Shown here piece by piece: positions 1 through 7,173 of a DNA stretch of 51,879 nt. The position numbers were made by a program, and so were the translations under genes. The notes below the pieces were generated by a model, which was not told the DNA's origin, searched no databases, and saw nothing but the letters and a program-made list of their open reading frames with translations. Where the stretch lies: positions 1-51,879 of the forward strand of contig JAENYC010000027.1 of assembly GCA_016841945.1 (NCBI GenBank), given 5' to 3'. This stretch comes from Haloplasma contractile. Its GTDB lineage: Bacteria > Bacillota_I > Bacilli_A > Haloplasmatales > Haloplasmataceae. Numbering within the stretch: the stretch's first letter is position 1; every line of letters begins with the position of its first letter.

Positions 1-126
1 ATGGCTAAATAAAAAATCGCTTGAATTAGCTCCTAAAAGTAAGACTGGTATGGCATGATAATGTCAATATTAAATTTACCAATTTTGATTGTGAGAGATT
101 CACCAATTATGGTGATTATATCATAA

Positions 127-549
127 TCATTTTTTATTAGGTTCTATATTTTCTATTTTATCTTTGATACGATATGACCTACCTACTATGTTTATGATGT
201 GAGAATGATGAAGTAACCTATCTAATATTGCGTTTGCTAATACACTGTCTCCAAATATCTCTCCCCACTTGGAGAGGGGCTTATTTGTTGTTATAATGGT
301 TGATGTCTTTTCATAACGTTTTGTGATTAACTGAAAGAATAAGTTTGATGATTCTATATCTAACGGTAAGAAACCGACTTCGTCTATAATTAAAACTTTA
401 TATTTTGCGAAGAACTTTAATCGTTTTTCTAATCTATTTTCTAAGTGTGCTCGTTTTAGTTGTAATATTAAATCATGACAACTAATAAAATATGTCATTT
501 TTCTTGATTGAGCTGCTTCTATTCCAACTGATGTCGCTAGGTGCGTTTT
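127..549 (-). pseudogene. istB: IstB, C-terminal two-thirds (IS21 helper ATPase), split
   Basis: IstB is the AAA+ ATPase that helps the IS21 transposase choose and bind target DNA. This fragment begins with the lysine of the P-loop (K-T-H-L-A, codons at 549 downward). It runs through a Walker B stretch (VLIIDEVGFLP) and a sensor-like segment (STIITTNKPLSKW) to a C-terminus ending in NKK. The matching N-terminal piece is at 4029-4367. Joined, GSPGVG plus KTHLA restores an IstB of about 250 aa, the usual length. The break therefore lies between the last glycine and the catalytic lysine of Walker A. The first internal Met is at 498, but that is not the true start. Confidence 0.85.
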
Positions 550-577
550 CCCCTTATGTAAAACTTTACATAAGGGG
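550..577. repeat. 28-bp near-perfect palindrome at one end of the recombinase-trio element
   Basis: Positions 550-562 are the reverse complement of 565-577, separated by AC. The outer four bases on the left (CCCC, 550-553) are the istB target sequence. The inner GGGG (574-577) is the first part of the element's inverted repeat. Nothing comparable is present at the other end, where the inverted repeat directly joins istB. It may be a coupling sequence carried from a previous insertion site, or a hairpin or terminator-like end specific to this element. Confidence 0.75.
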
Positions 578-608
578 AATTATAGAAAGTTTTTGATTAT
601 AGAAAGAA
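574..608 (+). repeat. Left terminal inverted repeat of the trio element (35 bp)
   Basis: Exact reverse complement of 3998-4032. It contains two direct copies of TTATAGAAAG (580-589, 597-606). A third, inverted copy lies inside the element at 651-660. Confidence 0.9.
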
Positions 609-670
609 GTGAGTGAAGACATCGTTTAACAAAACAATCTTCTTTGATTTCTTTCTATAATATTATGTAT

Positions 671-1693
671 TTAATTACAAAAATCGTTCAGCCATTGAAG
701 TAATTCCTTATTTTCTGTCCATTGTGGGGTTGATTGTGATTCTACATCTGCGTACATTTTTTCAAGAGCTAAACGTTTTAGTTTATTTTCACTTCTTAGA
801 TATATTTCTGTAGTAGTTATACTTACATGCCCTAAGTAATCTCTTATATAAATAAGTGGTACACCAGCTTCTAACATATGTATTGCTTTTGAATGACGAA
901 ATACATGGGGATGAATTTTCTCTATCCAAGGTAATTCAGGTGATTTCACCTTAGATACTTGATAATATTTTTTCAAAATGTAAGCTATTCCTGGACGCGT
1001 AAATGGGCTAAGTCTACTATTGTGGAAAAGAGGGAAATCTTGCTTTCCTCTTTCTAAAAGATTGAAGTTAGCCATGTAAACACCTAGCAATTCTTGTGTT
1101 TTATTCATAAGTGGAATAATACGACATTTATCACCTTTTCCAGTAAGTTTAAGTGTTGCTGGTGAAGTCAACCTAATATCAGATACTTTTATATTAATTA
1201 GTTCTTGTACACGAGCACCACTGTCATAAAGTAATGTCAGAATTGCACAATCACGTAATCCTTTATGTGTTCTAGTATCTGGTTGTGCAAGAAAAATTTT
1301 AATACAGGATGATTCAAGAAAATCAATAGAATTTTTACTATACTTTTTAAAAGTTAGCCCTAATATTTTTTGACTTTCAAAAAGAATATTTGGATTTTCT
1401 ATTTGTGCGTAGTGATAAAAACTATGAATAGCAGCAAGTCTTTGATTCCTTGTTCTTATAGAAACTCCTTTGGTATTCTCTAGCCAATCTAAAAAGTTGA
1501 TTATCTTATCCTTGGTAATATCCGATAAGGTTAACTTTTCAGGCTTTAAATTATAAGTTAGCTTCAAAAAAATTAATAATTGTTTTATGACATCACGATA
1601 TGAAACAATAGTATTCCTACTTAAGTTTCTTTGACCTGGAAGGTAGGTAGAAAAATATCGGGTAAGAGTTATCGCAAAATCAGTTTGTTTCAT
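671..1693 (-). CDS. Tyrosine recombinase, third gene of the trio
   Basis: A 340-aa phage-integrase-family site-specific recombinase. The N-terminal SAM-like DNA-binding domain (about residues 5-115) precedes the catalytic domain. The catalytic residues sit in GARVQEL (Arg I), HVFRHS (His-x-x-Arg), LGHVS (His) and EIYLR (nucleophilic Tyr). The ATG at 1693 has GAGGTG just upstream. The gene overlaps the end of the preceding recombinase gene by 14 bases, which suggests translational coupling. The short opposite-strand frame around 1631-1876 is a shadow. Family assignment is firm; its specific role within the trio (strand cleavage or architecture) is unknown. Confidence 0.9.
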   Translation of the reverse strand: MKQTDFAITLTRYFSTYLPGQRNLSRNTIVSYRDVIKQLLIFLKLTYNLKPEKLTLSDITKDKIINFLDWLENTKGVSIRTRNQRLAAIHSFYHYAQIENPNILFESQKILGLTFKKYSKNSIDFLESSCIKIFLAQPDTRTHKGLRDCAILTLLYDSGARVQELINIKVSDIRLTSPATLKLTGKGDKCRIIPLMNKTQELLGVYMANFNLLERGKQDFPLFHNSRLSPFTRPGIAYILKKYYQVSKVKSPELPWIEKIHPHVFRHSKAIHMLEAGVPLIYIRDYLGHVSITTTEIYLRSENKLKRLALEKMYADVESQSTPQWTENKELLQWLNDFCN

Positions 1694-2660
1694 TCTTATT
1701 CACCTCAGGAATTAGACATGAACAATAGTCTTCTACTTTACTTACTAAATTTGGAAACATATCTGCAGTCAGTCGAAGGTAGTGTTGGGTTCCTCTCATA
1801 TCTTCATGTCCAAGGTAAGCAGCAAGATATGGTAGACATGTATTTAAGTCATTTCCATCAAGAACCCATCGCTTAAGACAATGAACGGCATAAGTATGTC
1901 GAATATCGTGTAATCTAGGTCCTTTTCCAGAATGACTAATTCCTACCTCCCAAAGAAGTTTTCTAAAATGACCATAGACAGTTGATGTATCATAATGACT
2001 ATCTCTATAGGGAGAGGGGAAAAACCAATCTTGATCTAATGAAAATAAAAGAACATTATTATAATAGTTTTTTAGATAAGTAATAAGTGAATCCACTATG
2101 GGAAGAAGTCTCTCTTTACCAAATTTTGCATCGCGTATGTGTATTAGTCCTTTCTTCAAGTTCACATCTTTAACTTTTAAATTAACAACTTCAGATATAC
2201 GTAGTCCACATCCATAAAGCATTCGCATTATTGTCGGGATAATATATTGAAGATAAGGTGATGAAGATGTTGATTTATAGTTATCGCTCGCTCTTAGTAT
2301 TTCAGCTATTTGTTTTTCACTGAATATATAAGGAATATAACTGTTTCTTTTAATCGAAACACTACGGGGTGGATAAACATAAGCTGAGTTTCCTAAACGA
2401 TTCATATAATTAGCTAAACCACGCATAATTGATATTCTCCCTACATGCGTAGAAACAGTTTCGTATTCCGATTTTTGTGTCCATGATAAAACAATTTCTT
2501 TGCTTAGAGTTTTTTCCTGAGAAAAGTTATTTATTAAAAAATCATCAAATCTAATCAGTGTTGATTCACCCTTTGTATATTTATGACCAGTAGCACGTTT
2601 TTCCTTGATAAATCCTTGAATGTATTCAGATAGCTGACTATGAAAAACCTTAGTATTCAT
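1680..2660 (-). CDS. Tyrosine recombinase, second gene of the trio
   Basis: A 326-aa phage-integrase-family recombinase. The core-binding domain (about residues 8-110) is followed by a catalytic domain with GLRISEV (Arg I), HDIRHT (His-x-x-Arg), LGHED (His) and HYLRL (Tyr). All catalytic positions are present, so it should be an active strand-exchange enzyme. The ATG at 2660 follows a GAGGAG ribosome binding site about nine bases upstream. It overlaps the upstream recombinase gene by 11 bases and the downstream one by 14, so the three proteins are probably made together in fixed ratio. Confidence 0.9.
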   Translation of the reverse strand: MNTKVFHSQLSEYIQGFIKEKRATGHKYTKGESTLIRFDDFLINNFSQEKTLSKEIVLSWTQKSEYETVSTHVGRISIMRGLANYMNRLGNSAYVYPPRSVSIKRNSYIPYIFSEKQIAEILRASDNYKSTSSSPYLQYIIPTIMRMLYGCGLRISEVVNLKVKDVNLKKGLIHIRDAKFGKERLLPIVDSLITYLKNYYNNVLLFSLDQDWFFPSPYRDSHYDTSTVYGHFRKLLWEVGISHSGKGPRLHDIRHTYAVHCLKRWVLDGNDLNTCLPYLAAYLGHEDMRGTQHYLRLTADMFPNLVSKVEDYCSCLIPEVNKNETN

Positions 2661-3897
2661 TTTTTATCAACTCCTCAGGATCTAATGCACACAGTTTGAG
2701 TTTATTCATATCAGTATGTAGGTATATGTTAGTAGATTTTGAATTAACATGACCTAATACTTTGGTTATTGTATGAATTGGCACACCTTTTTCGAGGAGG
2801 GTACTGGCTAAAGTATGACGAAGTGAGTGCAATCCGTGTCTTTTATCGTGAGGAATGTTTATACCAGCTTTTCTAGTATATTTAGTAATAATGTAATGTA
2901 AGTTCGCATTTTCACCGAAGGATTCAAATGGTGCAATATATCTTACAAAGACATAAGGTGACGTAGAAACTTTAGGACGGCCATTTTTTAAGTAATCAAT
3001 CAATGACCAACCCACATCATCTAGAATTGGATATTTAACAGGAGTTCCTGTTTTGGTTTGAGTAAAGATAATTTCTCGTTTCTTCCAATCAAGGCATGTT
3101 AACTTTAAAGCTTTTAAATCACCAACCCGTATGCCCAGTTTAGCAACCATCATTAAGATAGCATAATCTCTTTTACCTACCGGACTATCACGATCAATAG
3201 ATAATAACAATTTCTTCACATCATCTGGATTCCACACAGAGGGAAGTTTTGGATAATAATATTTCGTATAGTTTGGTACATTCAATGATTGATTTGTATT
3301 CGTTAAACCACTAAGATAAAGAAATCTTAAGAAGACTCTAAGTGTTGTCAATATTGATGCCATGCTCTTTTCATGATTATGGCAAATAGTTTTGACATAA
3401 TCAGAAATTATAGCAGCGTTTATTTCGTTAACATTTTTGATACCTCGTTGATCGAGGTAATCAATGAAGAATAATAGTCTTTGCATTCTTGTTCTAAGTC
3501 CACGTTTAGAGTAATTATTTCTACTACATTCTAAATCGTAAGCCTCTAATATATGCTTAAACTGTTCAGGTTTCTTGTAATCTTTCTTTTTAACTCCACG
3601 TCTGATAATAACTCCATGTATTTGATAATCACCTAGTAATCGAATACTTCTAATAGCATGTTTTGCACCTTTAGGTTGCTTATCAGAATAAGAATTAATT
3701 ATACAATCATATTTTTCCTTTAGGTAGCAAAAACCAAACTCTTCTGAAAAATGAGTTACACCTAATTTATCAGCAAATTTCTTTATTCTTTTGAAACACG
3801 CTCTATAACCGCAAATAGTATTGTAAGCATAATTCTTTTTTTCAAGTTCAGAGACAACTACATTAATTAGTTCATTTAGGGTTAACAATTTATTCAC
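2650..3897 (-). CDS. Tyrosine recombinase, first gene of the trio
   Basis: A 415-aa phage-integrase-family recombinase, the longest and first-transcribed of the three. An N-terminal extension of about 100 residues precedes the SAM-like core-binding domain (about 120-220). The catalytic domain has GIRVGDL (Arg I), HSLRHT (His-x-x-Arg), LGHVN (His) and IYLHT (Tyr). Translation starts at a GTG (3895-3897) with GGAGG about ten bases upstream. The stretch 3898-3998 between this start and the right inverted repeat presumably holds the promoter. The gene is intact, in contrast to the IS21 genes around it, so the trio arrived later. Confidence 0.9.
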   Translation of the reverse strand: MNKLLTLNELINVVVSELEKKNYAYNTICGYRACFKRIKKFADKLGVTHFSEEFGFCYLKEKYDCIINSYSDKQPKGAKHAIRSIRLLGDYQIHGVIIRRGVKKKDYKKPEQFKHILEAYDLECSRNNYSKRGLRTRMQRLLFFIDYLDQRGIKNVNEINAAIISDYVKTICHNHEKSMASILTTLRVFLRFLYLSGLTNTNQSLNVPNYTKYYYPKLPSVWNPDDVKKLLLSIDRDSPVGKRDYAILMMVAKLGIRVGDLKALKLTCLDWKKREIIFTQTKTGTPVKYPILDDVGWSLIDYLKNGRPKVSTSPYVFVRYIAPFESFGENANLHYIITKYTRKAGINIPHDKRHGLHSLRHTLASTLLEKGVPIHTITKVLGHVNSKSTNIYLHTDMNKLKLCALDPEELIKNEY

Positions 3898-3997
3898 AAT
3901 AGTATATCCTCCTTAAATTATAAAGATATACATATTGTGAGGAGTTATAGAAACAAATAACAACAAAACCATACGTTTTATAAAGTATTATGGTTAT

Positions 3998-4032
3998 TTC
4001 TTTCTATAATCAAAAACTTTCTATAATTCCCC
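3998..4032 (+). repeat. Right terminal inverted repeat of the trio element (35 bp)
   Basis: Exact reverse complement of 574-608. It carries CTTTCTATAA boxes at 4000-4009 and 4017-4026, with an oppositely oriented, slightly divergent box at 3945-3954. It abuts the istB P-loop sequence directly. Confidence 0.9.
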
Positions 4033-4367
4033 ACGCCAGGAGATCCAATAAATAATATGTTTTCTTTATTCTCAATAAATGAAAGGTGTCTAAAGTTCAT
4101 TACTTGATCCTTATTAATTGATGGCTGAAAACTAAAATCAAAATCATCTAGAGTCTTTAAAAACGGGAAACTAGCTACCTTAACACATGCTGTTATTGCA
4201 CGTTCGCGCTTTAAATTTACTTCATATTCTGTTAATTCATATAATGAATCAACGACATCCTTTTCACCCTTGGCGATAATTTCTATATAGGTATCTAGAT
4301 TAGCCTTAAACTGTTCGAGTTTAAGCGTTTCTAAATTGTTTAATAGTTTATTATAATTGTTTGTCAT
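4029..4367 (-). pseudogene. istB: IstB, N-terminal third, split
   Basis: 113 codons from the ATG at 4367 (GGGAGGA just upstream) to GSPGVG at the Walker A motif. The frame then runs a further 17 codons of nonsense into the inserted element and stops at 3978. The helical N-terminal region (residues 1-85) followed by ENILFIGSPGVG is typical of IstB. It lies 16 bases downstream of istA, the usual IS21 arrangement. The remainder of the gene is at 127-549. Confidence 0.85.
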
Positions 4368-4383
4368 ACTGTTCCTCCCGTGG

Positions 4384-5079
4384 TTATTTACCTTTAATAT
4401 AATTTAATAATTCTAGATTCTCCTGTGATACTTTCTCGATATCATATTTTTCACTTTTAATTCGAATCCCTAAAGCTTCTTTATAATGCTTTGTATCATA
4501 ATTAAACTTTTTATTTGTTAGTTCATGTATTATAATTAAATCGGTGTTATAATAGATGTAGAGTTTATTATCAATTGGGATTAGTTTCACTCTTTTGTTA
4601 ATAAGCTTTGGTGGGACAGAATATCCATTTCCTTTATAAGTTACAAGTAGTGTTGGTGGCACTGTTTGTATATCCACGTTTTCGACGTAGGAATCTAACA
4701 GTACTTTGTTAGGTAAAGGATTTAGATATTCTTTTTCTTTTTCAACTAAAACAGATGGTGGAATATTCGTTGTCTGATTATTTTCTAAATTAACTTTTTG
4801 GTTTATTTTGTTTAATATTTCAATTAAATCTGATTCATCTTCGAACTCACCATCATATGGTATGAGCCAAGCTAAGAATCGATTCGCTGATTCGTCCTTA
4901 CCTTTTGTTTCAGGACTTCTTGGCTTACATAATCTTATATTTAGTCCTAAATCCTTCTCAAATTGTTTTATTTTTGAGTGTTTGTGTTTGGTACCATTTT
5001 TAATGCTTACTACAGCCGACATATTATCAGTTAAGATATGTCTAGGTGTTCCATACTGTTTAATGTGTCTATAACACAA
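4384..5079 (-). pseudogene. istA: IstA transposase, C-terminal part (frameshifted)
   Basis: This fragment continues the IS21 DDE transposase after a -1 frame change near 5058-5061. It contains the second catalytic aspartate (LTDNM) and the downstream glutamate region (SPETKGKDESANRFLAWL), then the C-terminal beta-barrel-like domain (about the last 90 residues). Reading with one extra A in the A-run on the coding strand gives a smooth join (VIDTL-KQYGTPRHIL). The two halves together make about 400 aa, normal for IstA. The apparent start of this frame is not a real initiation site. Confidence 0.8.
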
Positions 5080-5591
5080 CGTATAAAGTCCTCTGTTGTT
5101 TTCGATCTAGAATATATGAATTTATGATATCTTGAAAATCCTAAAGTAGATGTTAAAACATTAAAATTATATATTTCTCCATATTTACTTGTCATTTTAA
5201 TACTTTCTTTCCAATCAACTTGTAGTTGTTCACCCGGTTTCGTTTCAAATCTAACATGTGGGATTGTACTTTTTGATTTCTTAATTTGATGTTTATTTGT
5301 ATAATTTCTAAATGTAGAATATGCTGGGATGTCATCATACTTATCTTTTAAATACTCATGAATTGCTTTTTTAGTTATACCAGGTTTATTCATTAACTTA
5401 ATAATCTCTTGTTTAAAAGGATCAAATCTACTACCTCTTTTTCTAATAATCAACTTCTTACCTCCATCATCATAATATTTTTTAATAGTATGTCGGTCTA
5501 TACCGTATCTTCTTGATAACTCACTAAAGTTTGGTTTCATCTTAAAGTTTTTCAAAATATCTAACATTCCTAGTAAATTTATTTCAGTCAT
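5031..5591 (-). pseudogene. istA: IstA transposase, N-terminal part (frameshifted)
   Basis: Begins with a helix-turn-helix (about residues 22-45, SRRYGIDRHTIKKYYDD) and a second DNA-binding segment. It then enters the RNase-H-like catalytic domain with the first catalytic aspartate in QVDWKES. The frame is lost after CVIDTL and stops 13 codons later. The defect looks like a single-base deletion rather than programmed frameshifting, because the local ATTAAAC does not fit the X-XXY-YYZ slippery pattern. A sequencing error in the A-run is an alternative. Confidence 0.8.
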
Positions 5592-5716
5592 TTCTATTTC
5601 CCTCTCATTTCACAGACTGAAATAAGTATACCAAAAAAGATAACCTAATTGATTATGTTATTACCAAAATTGGTAGTTTTCTCACAATCATTTTTGGTTA
5701 TCTTTATATTATCATT

Positions 5717-6097
5717 AATAAGGATTATGTAAGAGATTTTAATTTATTAATAGACAAAAGTGTTCATAAATATTCTAATATAAAGAATATAGAATTAAAA
5801 TCAGCAGTTCAATTAAGGTATAAAGATCAAATAAATAATAATCCCAAATATTATTTTACTTTTGAAAAAAAATATATAATTAAAGTAAAAAATGGTAATC
5901 ATGAAAAGGTAAATGGATATAAAAAAACTTATTTACATAGCACATTAATGGATATCTTAATAGGTGGATTAACATACATAATATTTCGTAAAATAGAAGA
6001 TAACATTACTTTATCTTTAGATTTAAAAATTAAAGAAAATAAAGTAAAAAGGAATATTAATTATGTTAGTAATATAATAATTTATACAAAAAATTAA
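5717..6097 (+). pseudogene. 3' remnant of an unknown gene cut by the IS21 element
   Basis: A plus-strand frame is open for about 110 codons (5762-6097) with no start codon near its beginning. It starts just inside the IS21 right end. The translated piece is rich in Lys, Asn and Ile and ends in a beta-rich stretch (NITLSLDLKIKENK). The frame may be continuous back to the IS boundary only with a small shift near 5755-5762. I do not recognise the family. The likely reading is the C-terminus of a gene disrupted by the insertion. It lies about 60 bases upstream of the FRG-like remnant and could have been its operon partner. Confidence 0.45.
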
Positions 6098-6156
6098 TTC
6101 AGAGTAAACACCTTTTAAAAGATACAAGTGTTAAAGATAATAAATTATCTCATAAA

Positions 6157-6459
6157 ATGATTAAAATTAATAATTTAGAATCTTTAGAAATTTTAGAAAA
6201 AAATATTAGAAATAACTATGGAGATCCTTTATATTTTAGAGGAGAAGGACAAAAGTACAAATATTATTGTACATCTTCAATATATCGTATTGAAGATGAG
6301 ATTGAAAAAGAATTCTATCTATATGGAGAATCATATAGAAAATCTTATGAAGAGTTTAAAAGATACTATACTTTTTTACTTGACATATTTATTGTTAACG
6401 GTTACAATAAGGTTAACGTTAACCTTTTAATAGGGAATAGAGTATTTTTTGAATTATAA
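6157..6459 (+). pseudogene. FRG-domain protein, N-terminal remnant
   Basis: The first about 72 codons read as the beginning of an FRG domain, named for its Phe-Arg-Gly motif: LYFRGEG followed by SSIYR, a pattern seen in proteins often found with mobile elements and defence genes. From about 6373 the frame enters the promoter/operator block of the downstream sugar locus (TTGACA at 6380), and the last about 28 codons are an accident of that sequence. Full FRG proteins usually exceed 200 aa, so this is a truncated relic. No good ribosome binding site is visible. Family assignment rests on a short motif. Confidence 0.5.
6380..6424 (+). promoter_or_regulatory. Sigma-A-type promoter with LacI-type operator at the start site
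   Basis: TTGACA (6380-6385), a 17-base spacer and TACAAT (6403-6408) are followed at once by the perfect palindrome GGTTAACGTTAACC (6411-6424). The same arrangement, including the TTGACATATTTATTGTTA context, recurs upstream of the GH2 gene (13087-13131). A repressor bound there would block initiation. A second imperfect half-palindrome (GTTAACGGTTAC) lies in the spacer. Confidence 0.7.
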
Positions 6460-6790
6460 GTCGTTCTACAATAATGTATAAAATCAATATATGTTATAGG
6501 GGATAAACATAATTTCTAAATGCAGATTACTAAATTTGAATTTAAATGTAGCACTAAACAATCGTTTATTTATTATTTTATCATTTAAGTTAACGTTAAC
6601 CTTAAGCATTAAAGTAATTAATCTATTCATCTGTGTTATTACTTAATTAAGTATTTAATCATTCAAATGATAGGGGAGGCACTTAAATTGAGTGGAGTGT
6701 TAGTATTACTTGTTCTCACTTTTAAACTAAGGTATGTAAAACAACATATGAATGGGGTGAAAGGGATAAATCCACCTTAGTATGTAATAA
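6407..6790 (+). repeat. Tandemly duplicated regulatory block, copy 1
   Basis: A non-coding 384-bp unit beginning AATAAGGTTAACGTTAACC and ending near TTAGTATGTAATA. It is followed directly by a second copy (6791-about 7087) that is nearly identical but lacks about 87 bases in the middle. Each copy holds two operator palindromes about 177 bp apart, so there are four before the first gene. No good open frame is present. Confidence 0.8.
6588..6601. promoter_or_regulatory. Operator 2, AGTTAACGTTAACC
   Basis: One mismatch from the 14-bp palindrome GGTTAACGTTAACC. It is the distal operator of regulatory block copy 1. The central CG and AACGTT core are typical of LacI/GalR-family sites. Confidence 0.65.
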
Positions 6791-6795
6791 AATAA

Positions 6796-6809
6796 GGTTA
6801 GCGTTAACC
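6796..6809. promoter_or_regulatory. Operator 3, GGTTAGCGTTAACC
   Basis: One base off the perfect palindrome. It is the proximal operator of regulatory block copy 2, equivalent in position to the operator at 6411-6424. Confidence 0.65.
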
Positions 6810-6972
6810 TTTTAATAGGGAATAGAGTATTTTTTGAATTATAAGTCGTTCTATAATAATGCATAAAATCAATATATGTTATAGGGGATAAACATAATTT
6901 CTAAATGCAGATTACTAAAATTGAATTTAAATGTAGCACTAAACAATCGTTTATTTTTTATTTTATCATTTA

Positions 6973-6986
6973 GGTTAACGTTAACC
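6973..6986. promoter_or_regulatory. Operator 4, perfect GGTTAACGTTAACC
   Basis: Perfect 14-bp palindrome, the distal operator of copy 2 and the closest to the 7174 gene (about 190 bp upstream). Confidence 0.7.
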
Positions 6987-7119
6987 TTAGGTATTGAAGT
7001 AAACTTGTTCTCACTTTTAAACTAAGGTATGTAAAACAACAAATGAATGGGGTGAAAGGGATAAATCCACCTTAGTATGTAATAATACATCAACCTTAAA
7101 AGTAGTGCGATGACAAACA

Positions 7120-7146
7120 TAACCATGGATTATTTTCCCGTGGTTA
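7120..7146 (+). other. Leader hairpin before the first gene of the sugar locus
   Basis: TAACCATGG and CCGTGGTTA form a stem with one G-T pair and a short loop. It lies immediately upstream of the AAGGAG region of the 7174 gene. It could stabilise the message 5' end or modulate translation. Confidence 0.45.
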
Positions 7147-7173
7147 AAAAATTTAAAGGAAAAGGAGAGAAAA

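Larger units (their letters stand above)
554..4028 (-). mobile_element. Recombinase-in-trio type element inserted in istB
   Basis: Three overlapping tyrosine recombinase genes lie between 35-bp perfect inverted repeats (574-608 and 3998-4032). The insertion is flanked by CCCC on both sides (550-553 and 4029-4032). Removing 554-4028 plus one CCCC restores the istB reading frame and P-loop exactly. Trios of tyrosine recombinases moving as one unit are known (RIT elements; the related Tn554 family has two recombinases plus TnpC). Each end carries three TTATAGAAA(G/C) boxes: two direct within the terminal repeat and one inverted further inside (651-660; 3945-3954). These look like recombinase binding sites. 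All three recombinases appear intact, so the element may still be active. Confidence 0.85.
56..5716 (-). mobile_element. IS21-family insertion sequence, decayed and split by a nested element
   Basis: The minus strand carries istA then istB, the order typical of IS21. The two ends are imperfect inverted repeats: both begin TGATAAT and share a subterminal TGATTGTGAGA block (about 89-99 on the left, complement of about 5680-5690 on the right). They also share ACCAATT-type sub-repeats. Without the nested 3.48-kb insertion the element would be about 2.2 kb, normal for IS21. istA carries a frameshift and istB is interrupted, so the element looks transposition-dead. No convincing target-site duplication was seen, so the boundaries are good to a few bases only. 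Confidence 0.8.
6791..7087 (+). repeat. Tandemly duplicated regulatory block, copy 2
   Basis: About 297 bp, colinear with 6407-6790 except for an internal gap of about 87 bases after the second operator and scattered substitutions (for example GGTTAGCG for GGTTAACG). It ends about 87 bases before the first structural gene. Confidence 0.8.

Noticed and set aside
1631-1876. Plus-strand reading frame over the recombinase genes
   Set aside because: It is antisense to two well-supported recombinase genes, lacks a ribosome binding site and has no recognisable protein.
5031-5079. Programmed frameshift joining the two istA frames
   Set aside because: The overlap has no X-XXY-YYZ slippery heptamer, IS21 istA is normally one continuous gene, and a single missing A explains the break.
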